A stretch of DNA of 64,000 nt from contig JAJYFL010000003.1 in assembly GCA_021790935.1 (NCBI GenBank), forward strand, positions 45,001 to 109,000, in the 5' to 3' direction. Under the pieces are notes generated by a model. That model made no database searches. It was not told the origin of the DNA and was given only the letters and a program-made list of their open reading frames with translations. The translations under genes were made by a program, and so were the position numbers. Shown here in pieces: positions 38,997 to 46,759 of this stretch; within the stretch, counting starts at the first letter, position 1; each line of letters opens with the position of its first letter. Source of the DNA: a bacterium (GTDB taxonomy: Bacteria; Vulcanimicrobiota; Vulcanimicrobiia; Vulcanimicrobiales; Vulcanimicrobiaceae).

Positions 38997-40497
38997 CGGC
39001 ACGATCGTCTTCGGCGCGCTCGTACTCGCCGTCACGGTTCTCGGTTTCCTCGCCGCGCACTGGGGCCATCCCAACCTGAGCCGTCTCGACGAATGGGCGC
39101 TTGGCGGCCGCCGCTTTGGGACGATCGTATCGTGGTTTCTGCTCGGTGGCGACCTGTATACGGCCTACACGTTTATTGCCGTACCCGCGCTCGCATACGG
39201 AGCCGGGGCGCTCGCATTCTTTGCCGTTCCCTATGCGACGATCGCCTACCCGTTCGTTTTTCTCGTGATGTCGCGCTTCTGGACGGTTGCCAAACGCCGC
39301 GGCTACGTGACCACCGCCGACTTCGTGCGCGATCGTTACGGGAACCGCGTACTCGAACTGGCCGTCGCCGCCACCGGCGTGATCGCGGTGATGCCATACA
39401 TCGCGCTCCAACTCATTGGGATGCAGGTCGTCATCGAGCGCGCCGGGGTAGCGCCGACGCACGCCGCCGCCGTCTTGGCGCCGGTCGTCGCCTTCGTGCT
39501 GCTGGCAGCCTATACGTTCACCAGCGGTCTGCGTGCGCCCGCATCGATTGCGTTCGTGAAGGACGCGCTCATCTATATCACGGTGATCGCGGCGATCGTC
39601 ATCATCCCAGCTCGGCTCGGGGGCTGGGCTCACGTCTTCGCAACTGCGCAAGCGGCGCTCGCCGCGGCGCCGAAGCCGGGATCGATCGTCCTGGCGCCGC
39701 CGTCCTATCTCGCGTACGCGTCGCTCGCCTTCGGATCGGCGCTAGCCCTCTTCATCTACCCGCACTCGATAACGAGCGTTCTCTCCGCCAAGAGCGCCGA
39801 TGTCATCCGCCGGAATTGCGCGCTCTTGCCCCTCTACACGCTGCTGCTCGGTTTCCTGGCGCTGCTCGGCTATTGCGCGCTCGCTGCCGGAATCCACGCG
39901 AACAACCCTCAAAGCGCGATCCCGGATCTCTTCGAACGCTACTTCCCGAGCTGGTTCGTGGGAGTCGCATTTGCGGCGATCGTCGTCGGCGCACTTGTGC
40001 CGGCGGCGATCATGGCGATCGGCGCGGCGAACCTCTTTGCGAGCAACATCCTGCGAACGTTCCGGGCAAGCGAAGAACGGCCGGCGATCGAAACGAGAAG
40101 CGCTCGCATCGTCGCGCTGGTCGTGCTGTGCGGGGGGCTGCTCATCGCCACGCGGATCAAGCCGGCCTTCGCCATCGACTTTCAATTGCTCGGCGGAGCG
40201 TGGATCCTGCAGATCTTCCCGGCCGTGGTGCTCGGGTTGTACACGCGCCGGCTGCATCCGCAGGCGCTCCTGTTAGGCTGGGCGGCCGGCATGCTGGCGG
40301 CAACGTGGATGGCCGTATCGACGAATTTTGCCGCAGTCTTCCCGCTGCACGCTGGCGGGACGACGATCGCGGGATATCTCGCCTTCTACGCGCTCCTCGT
40401 CAACCTTGCGTGCGCCGCACTCTTCACGTGGCTCTTCAACGCAACCGGCATCGACGCTGGCCGAGACCTTACCGCTCCTTCAGATTATACGGCATGA
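38989..40497 (+). CDS. Sodium:solute symporter (MctP-like), copy 1
   Basis: 502 residues, about 13 membrane helices, SSS family. DEWALGGRRFGTIVSWFLLGGDLYTAYTF is the characteristic first-helix region, and FIYPHSITSVLSAKSADVIRRN fits the mid-protein motif. GTG start overlapping the DUF3311 stop by 8 bp. Monocarboxylates or amino acids are likely substrates by family resemblance. Paralogue of the gene at 43490. Confidence 0.82.
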   Translation: MASGTIVFGALVLAVTVLGFLAAHWGHPNLSRLDEWALGGRRFGTIVSWFLLGGDLYTAYTFIAVPALAYGAGALAFFAVPYATIAYPFVFLVMSRFWTVAKRRGYVTTADFVRDRYGNRVLELAVAATGVIAVMPYIALQLIGMQVVIERAGVAPTHAAAVLAPVVAFVLLAAYTFTSGLRAPASIAFVKDALIYITVIAAIVIIPARLGGWAHVFATAQAALAAAPKPGSIVLAPPSYLAYASLAFGSALALFIYPHSITSVLSAKSADVIRRNCALLPLYTLLLGFLALLGYCALAAGIHANNPQSAIPDLFERYFPSWFVGVAFAAIVVGALVPAAIMAIGAANLFASNILRTFRASEERPAIETRSARIVALVVLCGGLLIATRIKPAFAIDFQLLGGAWILQIFPAVVLGLYTRRLHPQALLLGWAAGMLAATWMAVSTNFAAVFPLHAGGTTIAGYLAFYALLVNLACAALFTWLFNATGIDAGRDLTAPSDYTA

Positions 40498-40520
40498 GCG
40501 GCTCCGCCGAGCCGGCGCCT

Positions 40521-42152
40521 TCATTGCGTTTCGTCGGCGGCTTTTTGCCGTAGGCGATAACGCTGGATTTTGCCCGTCTCCGTACGCGGAAGCGATTCGA
40601 CGAACTCGATCTCGCGGGGACACTTGAACGGCGCGATCCGGCTGCGCGCGAACTCGCGCAAGGTGTTTGCTTTGGCTTCGTCCGCTGCGATGCCGGCAGC
40701 GAGCACGACGTACGCCTTCACGATATTGGTCGAACGGAGGCGATCGGGCTTGGCGACGACGGCACACTCCTTGACGTCCGGATGTTCCATCAGCGCCGCT
40801 TCGACCTCCGGACCCGAGATATTGTAGCCGGAGGAGATGATCATGTCGTCCATGCGCGCGACGTACCAGAAGCGCCCCTCTTCGTCCATGCGGTATGCGT
40901 CGCCGGGATAGTTCCATCCGCTGCGAACGTAGGTGGTCTGGCGCTCGTCGTCGAGATACCGGCAGCCGGTCGGCCCCTTTACCGCGAGGCGCCCGACCGT
41001 GTTCGGCGGGAGCGGATTGCCTGCGTCGTCGTGAATCTCGGCGCGGTACCCCGGGACGACAAGACCGGTCGATCCGGGTATCGCTCGTTCGACCGGCGAG
41101 CCGACGAATATATGGAACATCTCCGTGCTTCCGATGCCGTCGAGGATCTTCACGCCGGTCTTCTCGTGCCAGGCCCGCCAGACCGGCGGCGGAAGCGTCT
41201 CACCTGCGGATACGCACGTGCGCAACGAACCGACGTCGTAAGCACCCACGGATTCGGCCATCGCACGGTAGGCAACGGGCGCCGTAAAGAGCACGCTCAC
41301 GCGAGATTCCTCGATCGCCCGCAGCAGCAGATCCGGCGTAGCCTTCTCGAGCAAGAGCGTAGCCGCACCGGCATGCATCGGGAAGAGCAGTAGGCCGCCG
41401 AGCCCATAGGTAAACGCGAGCGGTGGAGTCCCGCAAAACAGATCGTCGCGGGACGGCCGAAGGACGTGCGCGCAGTAAGAATCGCAACTTGCCAAGAGAT
41501 CGCGATGTGTTTGCACCGCCGCTTTCGGGCGGCCGGTCGTTCCGCTGGTGAAGGCGATCGCCGCGACGTCCTCTGCTGCGGTATCGACGTTCTCGAACGC
41601 CTCGGGCTTGCAGGCCATGCGCGCCTCAAGACTCTCTGGCTCGCCGCCGCCAAAGCAGATCGTCTGGAATCCCTCGATGGCGCCGCTCGCGATCCGCAGG
41701 TCGCCGGCCAGCCGCGCGTCGCAGAGCGCGTGGCCGACTGCCGCCTTCTCGATCATGAAGCGCAACTCGCCCGCCCGCAGGAGCGGCATGCTCGTTACCG
41801 CGATCGCGCCGGCTTTCAGCACCGCAAACCAGCAGGCCGCCAGCATCGGCGAGTTCGGCGCCCGCAAGAGTACGCGGTTTCCCGGAACGATCCCGAGATC
41901 GTCGACCAAGACGTGCGCGATGCGGTTGGACGTTCTCAGCACGTCGCCGTACGACCACGCAACGCCGCTGCCGAGAATGCAGCGCCTCTCCGCGTCCCCT
42001 GCGAGCACGTGCCGGTCGAGCAGGCGCACCGCACAGTTCATGCGATCGGGGTACTGCAATTCCGGCAGCGTAAAGATCATATCGGGACGTTGCTCGCGCG
42101 GCGGCAGGAGGCCGGCCGCAAAGGTGTCCACGTGCGCGCTTGCGACGGTCAT
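40521..42152 (-). CDS. Benzoate-CoA ligase-family AMP-forming ligase (2-aminobenzoate-CoA ligase-like)
   Basis: Activates an aromatic or short acyl acid with ATP and CoA. The 543-residue product has the AMP-binding AFTSGTTGRPKAAV motif, IGSTEMFHIFVG (A5), the WNYPGDAYRMDEEG region (A7) and the C-terminal catalytic lysine in PRTETGKIQR (A10). The N-terminus HVDTFAAGLLPPREQ and YPDRMNCA is typical of 2-aminobenzoate/benzoate-CoA ligases. ATG at 42152 is 7 bp after the SDR stop. Exact substrate unknown. Confidence 0.82.
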   Translation of the reverse strand: MTVASAHVDTFAAGLLPPREQRPDMIFTLPELQYPDRMNCAVRLLDRHVLAGDAERRCILGSGVAWSYGDVLRTSNRIAHVLVDDLGIVPGNRVLLRAPNSPMLAACWFAVLKAGAIAVTSMPLLRAGELRFMIEKAAVGHALCDARLAGDLRIASGAIEGFQTICFGGGEPESLEARMACKPEAFENVDTAAEDVAAIAFTSGTTGRPKAAVQTHRDLLASCDSYCAHVLRPSRDDLFCGTPPLAFTYGLGGLLLFPMHAGAATLLLEKATPDLLLRAIEESRVSVLFTAPVAYRAMAESVGAYDVGSLRTCVSAGETLPPPVWRAWHEKTGVKILDGIGSTEMFHIFVGSPVERAIPGSTGLVVPGYRAEIHDDAGNPLPPNTVGRLAVKGPTGCRYLDDERQTTYVRSGWNYPGDAYRMDEEGRFWYVARMDDMIISSGYNISGPEVEAALMEHPDVKECAVVAKPDRLRSTNIVKAYVVLAAGIAADEAKANTLREFARSRIAPFKCPREIEFVESLPRTETGKIQRYRLRQKAADETQ

Positions 42153-42159
42153 CTGCGCG

Positions 42160-42870
42160 TTAGGCCGGCTGCGGCAAGACGACCTCGCGGCCGTTCTCCT
42201 CGCCTTCACAGAGGTCTGCGACCGCGCACGCGACCTCTTCCGGCGAAAGGATGCGCCCGCCCGGATTGCTCTGGGCCAGGCGATCGCGTGCGGCATCCTC
42301 CGAGATGCGGGCGTGCCGCACGATGCTCTCGATCGCTTGGCGCATCATATCGGTCTCGGTGTATCCGGGACAGACGACGTTGAAGGTGACGCCCGTGGCC
42401 GCAAACTCGGCCGCAAGGGCGCGCGTGAGCCCGACCACCCCATGCTTGCTGGCGCAATATGCCGCGATATACGGCGCGCCGAAGAGCCCGGCGATGCTTG
42501 CCACGTTCACGACACGACCCCATTTGGCGGCGATCATATCCCCGATCGCGGACTGCGTACAGAGAAACGTGCCCGTAAGGTTCGTGGCGATGATGCGGTC
42601 CCACATCGCGCGATCCGTCCGCAGGAACGGCGCCGATTCGGCGATGCCGGAGTTATTGACGAGAACGCAGATCGGGCCGTTGGCGCGGCGGCACGCTTCG
42701 AACGCCCGGTCGAGCTCGTGCGCCGACGTGATGTCGGCTCGAACGCCGGCACTGCGACTGACGACGCTGACTCGCGCGCCGCGGGCGGCAAGCTCGCCGG
42801 AGATCGCGCGGCCTATTCCGCGTCCGCCGCCGGTGACGAGCGCGTGCTTACCCCGCAGCGCCCCGGTCAT
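42160..42870 (-). CDS. SDR-family NAD(P)-dependent dehydrogenase
   Basis: Classical short-chain dehydrogenase of 236 residues. The cofactor motif TGGGRGIG, NNSG, catalytic Ser in VVNVASIAG and YCASK (Tyr-x3-Lys) are present. Probably a 3-hydroxyacyl-CoA or beta-ketoacyl reductase, perhaps in the pathway of the adjacent CoA ligase. Its ATG overlaps the upstream membrane-protein gene by 4 bp. Confidence 0.85.
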   Translation of the reverse strand: MTGALRGKHALVTGGGRGIGRAISGELAARGARVSVVSRSAGVRADITSAHELDRAFEACRRANGPICVLVNNSGIAESAPFLRTDRAMWDRIIATNLTGTFLCTQSAIGDMIAAKWGRVVNVASIAGLFGAPYIAAYCASKHGVVGLTRALAAEFAATGVTFNVVCPGYTETDMMRQAIESIVRHARISEDAARDRLAQSNPGGRILSPEEVACAVADLCEGEENGREVVLPQPA

Positions 42871-43157
42871 CGCCCGGCGTAACCCATGACGACCTCCAAC
42901 AACCCCACCGCCAGCCCGCCGGCGAAGGCGACGGGCCAGCTCAGCAACGCGATGCGCCCCTGGCTGACCTGACGGCGCAGCAGCAGGAAGACCAGGCCCA
43001 CGCCGATCCCGACCCCCACGACCGTTGCGAGTGCGTGCAGTGCGAACGACGCGCCGTCGAACTGGCGGCGTGCGATCCGCGCAAAGAGATCGACGAGCAG
43101 GACGCCCGCCGTAAAGACTAGGACCGTGCGCACCGCACCCGCGAGATTAGAGGACAT
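42867..43157 (-). CDS. Small membrane protein of unknown function
   Basis: 96 residues with three predicted membrane helices (VRTVLVFTAGVLLVDLFARI, FALHALATVVGVGIGVGLVFLL and SWPVAFAGGLAVGLLEVVMG). No family recognised. It is first in a three-gene cluster with the SDR and CoA-ligase genes (ATGA overlap), so a transport-related or anchoring role is possible. Confidence 0.55.
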   Translation of the reverse strand: MSSNLAGAVRTVLVFTAGVLLVDLFARIARRQFDGASFALHALATVVGVGIGVGLVFLLLRRQVSQGRIALLSWPVAFAGGLAVGLLEVVMGYAGR

Positions 43158-43230
43158 GCGGGGTGTTTTCCCTAGCGCGCGCCGTATTCCGTCTTGCGCG
43201 CCGGCCCGGCGTAGGGGTTCGCGAGGCCTC

Positions 43231-43275
43231 TATACTACTAGAGCGCAGGCAGCCGTCTAGAGCGCAGGTTGCCGT
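43231..43275 (+). promoter_or_regulatory. -10 element and tandem 19-bp direct repeats before DUF3311/symporter cassette 2
   Basis: TATACT at 43231-43236 is a good -10. It is followed by two abutting copies of CTAGAGCGCAGGCAGCCGT (43238-43256, 43257-43275) that differ at two positions (CA/TT). GGAG at 43286-43289 is the ribosome site for the next gene. The repeats overlap the likely transcription start and could be an operator; a clear -35 is missing. Confidence 0.45.
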
Positions 43276-43295
43276 CGTTCTCACAGGAGTTACCG

Positions 43296-43493
43296 ATGAC
43301 GCGAACGCGATCGATCGTGCGCTGGGTGCTGGCGCTGGTACCACCGTTCATGCTCACGGCCGCGATCCCGTTCGCCAATCGCGTCGAGCCGCGCATCGCC
43401 GGGCTCCCCTTCCTCCTCGCCTGGATCGTCCTCTGGCTGATACTGACCCCGGCGTTCCTGGGCTGCATCTACCGCCTCGAGGGCCGGCCGTGA
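43296..43493 (+). CDS. DUF3311 small membrane protein, copy 2
   Basis: 65 residues, two helices (WVLALVPPFMLTAAIPFAN and LPFLLAWIVLWLILTPAFLG), same layout as the protein at 38802. The ATG at 43296 has CAGGAG at good spacing. The stop overlaps the symporter GTG by 3-4 bp. Confidence 0.72.
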   Translation: MTRTRSIVRWVLALVPPFMLTAAIPFANRVEPRIAGLPFLLAWIVLWLILTPAFLGCIYRLEGRP

Positions 43494-44941
43494 CGCCGGC
43501 CGCTACGGCACTATCGATCGTTGCACTCGTCGTCCTGGGAACCATCGGATTCGCGCTCTATGCCGTCCGGCGAGTCGAGATGGATCCGCAGCAGTATATC
43601 GTCGGCGGGCGATCGTTCGGCACGCTCTTCCTATGGATTCTCCTGGCCGGTGAGGTCTACACGAGTTTCACGTTTCTGGGCGCTGCGGGATGGGCGTACG
43701 GCAAGGGTGCTCCCGCATTTTACATCCTCTCCTACGGCACGTGCGGCTACATCCTCGGATACTTTTTCTTGCCGAAAGTTTGGCGCATAGGTAAGGAGCG
43801 CGGGCTCTTGACCTCGCCCGATTTCTTTCTCGATCGGTACGGCAGCCGCACGCTTTGCGTCTCCGTCGCGGTACTGCAGTTTTTTTTGGTCGTGCCGTAT
43901 GTCACCCTTCAATTGACCGGCCTTCAGATTCTGCTTTCGATGGCCGGGTACGGTGAATACCACGCCAAAATCGCGGTCGGCGTCGCGTTCGTACTAATCG
44001 CGCTCTTCGTCTTTACAGCCGGACTGCGGGGCACCGCGTGGGCCAGCGTCATCAAAGATGCACTCGTGCTGGGTGCCGTCGTCTTCGCGGGGATATTCAT
44101 CCCGATGCGCTTTTTTGGTTCGCCGGCGGCGATGATCGGCAAGCTCCTCGAAGTGCATCCGCATTGGCTGACGCTCTCGACCGGCACGAAGGGGCTCGGA
44201 ATGACGTGGTACGTCTCGACCGTATTGCTCACGAGCATCGGATACTATATGGGCCCACACTCGATCGCCGCGGCATACTCCGCTCGCGACGAGAACACGA
44301 TTCGCCGTAACGCAATCTTCTTACCGATCTATCAGATCGTCTTGCTGCTCGTCTTTTTTGCAGGCTTTGCCGCGCTCCTGATCGTTCCGGGCCTGCACGG
44401 GAGTGCGGTCGATCAATCCTTTATGTTGGTAGTGCAGCGCTTTTATCCGCCATGGGTACTCGGCGCGATCGCCGGCGCCGGCGCTCTCGCAGCGCTCGTA
44501 CCGGCATCTGCACTGCTCTTAGGAGCGGCAAGCGTTCTCTCCAAGAACGTCATCGGCGATCTGCTCGGTATCGCAACCGGCGACCGCGCGCGGACGTTCG
44601 TCACGCGCCTTCTCGTCGTCGTCGTCGCCGCCATGGCGCTCTACCTCTGGCTGGTTTACAAGACGACGCTCGTGAATCTGCTGCTGCTCTATTACAACGG
44701 CGTAACCCAGTTCATGCCCGGGTTCGTCTTCGCGCTCGTTTGGCGGCGCGTCGGCGCCTGGGGCGTCGGCGCCGGCATCGGCGCCGGGATGGCGCTAGCC
44801 GCATATCTGGCATATCACAGCATCGATCTCGGAGGGATCAACCCCGGATTCCTCGCGTTGCTCGTCAACGTCGCTCTCTGCGCGATCGTGACGCTCCTCG
44901 CACCCAATCGAAAGCCCGCCGGCGATGCGGCGGGCTCTTAG
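43490..44941 (+). CDS. Sodium:solute symporter (MctP-like), copy 2
   Basis: 483 residues, about 13 helices, SSS family. DPQQYIVGGRSFGTLFLWILLAGEVYTSFTFLGAAGWAYGKG matches the first-helix signature, and YYMGPHSIAAAYSARDENTIRRN parallels copy 1. GTG start in the DUF3311 stop (GTGA). Its TAG stop opens a repeat of the TAGGAG family. Confidence 0.83.
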   Translation: MTPAATALSIVALVVLGTIGFALYAVRRVEMDPQQYIVGGRSFGTLFLWILLAGEVYTSFTFLGAAGWAYGKGAPAFYILSYGTCGYILGYFFLPKVWRIGKERGLLTSPDFFLDRYGSRTLCVSVAVLQFFLVVPYVTLQLTGLQILLSMAGYGEYHAKIAVGVAFVLIALFVFTAGLRGTAWASVIKDALVLGAVVFAGIFIPMRFFGSPAAMIGKLLEVHPHWLTLSTGTKGLGMTWYVSTVLLTSIGYYMGPHSIAAAYSARDENTIRRNAIFLPIYQIVLLLVFFAGFAALLIVPGLHGSAVDQSFMLVVQRFYPPWVLGAIAGAGALAALVPASALLLGAASVLSKNVIGDLLGIATGDRARTFVTRLLVVVVAAMALYLWLVYKTTLVNLLLLYYNGVTQFMPGFVFALVWRRVGAWGVGAGIGAGMALAAYLAYHSIDLGGINPGFLALLVNVALCAIVTLLAPNRKPAGDAAGS

Positions 44942-44960
44942 GAGTTTGTCTGCCTTAGCG
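44938..44960. repeat. TAGGAG-family repeat containing both convergent stop codons
   Basis: TTAGGAGTTTGTCTGCCTTA closely matches the minus strand of 31609-31587, with one base change and one base missing. It holds the symporter stop (TAG, 44939-44941) on plus and the zinc-ribbon protein stop (TAA, 44957-44955) on minus. Confidence 0.6.
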
Positions 44961-45266
44961 ATAACTCGGCCGCAACTGGAAACAGTCCCGGCAATATACC
45001 GGCTTGTCGCCGCGCGGTTGGAACGGCACCTCCGCGACGCCGCCGCATTGGCTGCAGGTCGCCTGGAACATTTCGCGCGCGCGAGAGGCGCCTTGGCCTC
45101 CGCCCCCACCCGATTGCGAGCGCATCGCCTTGCGGGCCTGCCGGCAGTCCAGACACCGGTTCGGTTTGTTCTGAAAGCCTTTACTTGCATAGAACTGCTG
45201 TTCGCCTGCGGTAAACGCGAATTGACCGCCGCAGTCCACACAGTTCAACATTTCGTCAACGTACAT
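44955..45266 (-). CDS. CxxC zinc-ribbon protein
   Basis: 103 residues with four CxxC pairs: CVDC, CLDC, CSQC, CRDC. This predicts two zinc ribbons separated by a Gly-rich linker (SQSGGGGGQG). The N-terminal ribbon (LNCVDCGGQFAFTAGEQQFYASKGFQNKPNRCLDC) matches a common zinc-ribbon family, and the second resembles CxxC-x-CxxC proteins. Function unknown; nucleic-acid binding is a common guess. Confidence 0.75.
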   Translation of the reverse strand: MYVDEMLNCVDCGGQFAFTAGEQQFYASKGFQNKPNRCLDCRQARKAMRSQSGGGGGQGASRAREMFQATCSQCGGVAEVPFQPRGDKPVYCRDCFQLRPSYR

Positions 45267-45558
45267 TCGCGAGACTCCTTACTACGTGGCTGCTTCGGCG
45301 GCTCGACTGGCCTCATGTTCCCCGGCATACCTACCACGCGATTGTGTTGTGTGAAACCAGAGCATGAACGCGCGTCGAGAGCAGACGGAAACGCCGAAGA
45401 GGGCCGCCACATTGATCGGCCGCATCATCGGTGAAGGTTCGCTCCTGCGTCATCGCTCCGGTCGGGCTCCAGGTATCGTGTGCGGGCTACTGCTTCACCC
45501 CCTCGCGGAGTCCCTGCTTGGCCCGGGTGCTCGCCATCCGCACACCGAAAATCGGAGG
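45267..45558. other. 292-bp region before the amidohydrolase
   Basis: This region contains the promoters of the divergent zinc-ribbon and amidohydrolase genes. The amidohydrolase frame is open from 45364, but the upstream 65 codons do not resemble the M20 family. No riboswitch was recognised and no clear -10/-35 pair was found. Confidence 0.3.
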
Positions 45559-46737
45559 ATGGATTCGACCCTTGATATTCCCGACCGGCTTTATGCCGAT
45601 GTCGTCGCGCTGCGGCGCGACCTTCACGCTCACCCAGAACTGGGCTTCGAGGAGGTGCGAACGGCCGCAATCGTAGCGAACCGGCTGCGTGGGCTCGGTT
45701 TCGAGGTTCACGAAGGCATCGCGACGACCGGCGTGGTCGGGGTCATCCGGGGCCCTGCGCCGGGGCGCACGATCATGCTCCGCGCGGACATGGATGCGCT
45801 GCCGATCCTCGAGGAGACGAGCCACGCCTTCCGGTCCACTGCCGATGGGAAGATGCACGCCTGCGGACATGACGGACACGTCGCGATTCTGCTCGGAGCG
45901 GCAGCGCTGATTGCCGAGCGCAAGCACGAGCTCGCCGGCACGGTCTGCCTCGTCTTCCAGCCCGCCGAGGAAGGGCGCGGCGGTGCCAAAGCCATGCTCG
46001 AGGGGGGTCTCATCGAGCGCTTCGGCATCGAGCGGGCCTATGGGCTGCACTTGAGTTCCAACTACCCAAGCGGGACGCTCGGCTTCCGATCTGGCCCATT
46101 TTACGCCTCAAGCGACTCGATCGAGATTGAGATCCTCGGCGTCGGCGGCCACGGCTCCGCGCCGCACTTCGCGGTCGATCCTATCTACGCTGCCGCGAAC
46201 TTCATCACATCGCTGCAGCAGGTCGTAGCGCGGCAGATCGATCCGCTGGAACCGGCGGTCGTCACCATCGGATCCATTCACGGCGGAACGATACACAACG
46301 TCATCCCGCGAACCGTAAAGATGCTCGGCACCGCACGGGCATTTTCGGATACGGTGCGCCGGCAGATGCCCGAACGCATCGAGCGCGTACTGCACGCCTG
46401 CTGCGACGCAAGCGGCGCACGCTACCGGTTCGACTATCTCATGCGCTATCCGGTAACGGAAAATGACGCTTCGCAGGCGGCCTACGCGCGCGCGCTGGCC
46501 GAACGCATCGTCGGCGTGGATCGCGTCTTCACCGCCGACAAGCTGATGGGCGCCGAGGACTTTTCGTTCTTCGCGCAGCGCGTGCCCGCGTGCTTTTACA
46601 CGCTGGGCGCCGCAGGCGGCGAATCGACCAGCGTGCCGCACCATTCGAGCCTCTTCGACATCGACGAAGCGGCGTTACCAACGGGCGTTGCGATGATGGC
46701 GGCCCTGGCTTTCGACGCGCCGTTCGGCGCGCCGTAA
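45559..46737 (+). CDS. M20-family amidohydrolase (IAA-amino acid/hippurate hydrolase type)
   Basis: Metallo-aminoacylase-type hydrolase of 392 residues. DLHAHPELGFEE, MLRADMDALPI, HACGHDGHVAILLGAA, FQPAEEGRGGAKAM and the C-terminal MGAEDFSFFAQ and VPHHSS contain the metal ligands of M20D enzymes; the catalytic glutamates are in AEE. Likely cleaves N-acyl amino acids. The ATG at 45559 gives the family N-terminus, although GGAGG is unusually close to it; an upstream start cannot be excluded. Confidence 0.85.
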   Translation: MDSTLDIPDRLYADVVALRRDLHAHPELGFEEVRTAAIVANRLRGLGFEVHEGIATTGVVGVIRGPAPGRTIMLRADMDALPILEETSHAFRSTADGKMHACGHDGHVAILLGAAALIAERKHELAGTVCLVFQPAEEGRGGAKAMLEGGLIERFGIERAYGLHLSSNYPSGTLGFRSGPFYASSDSIEIEILGVGGHGSAPHFAVDPIYAAANFITSLQQVVARQIDPLEPAVVTIGSIHGGTIHNVIPRTVKMLGTARAFSDTVRRQMPERIERVLHACCDASGARYRFDYLMRYPVTENDASQAAYARALAERIVGVDRVFTADKLMGAEDFSFFAQRVPACFYTLGAAGGESTSVPHHSSLFDIDEAALPTGVAMMAALAFDAPFGAP

Positions 46738-46759
46738 CCCCGTGGCTCCAACCGTAGCC

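Noticed and set aside
45267-45558. Possible riboswitch or T-box leader before the amidohydrolase
   Set aside because: No conserved riboswitch core or T-box sequence could be recognised.
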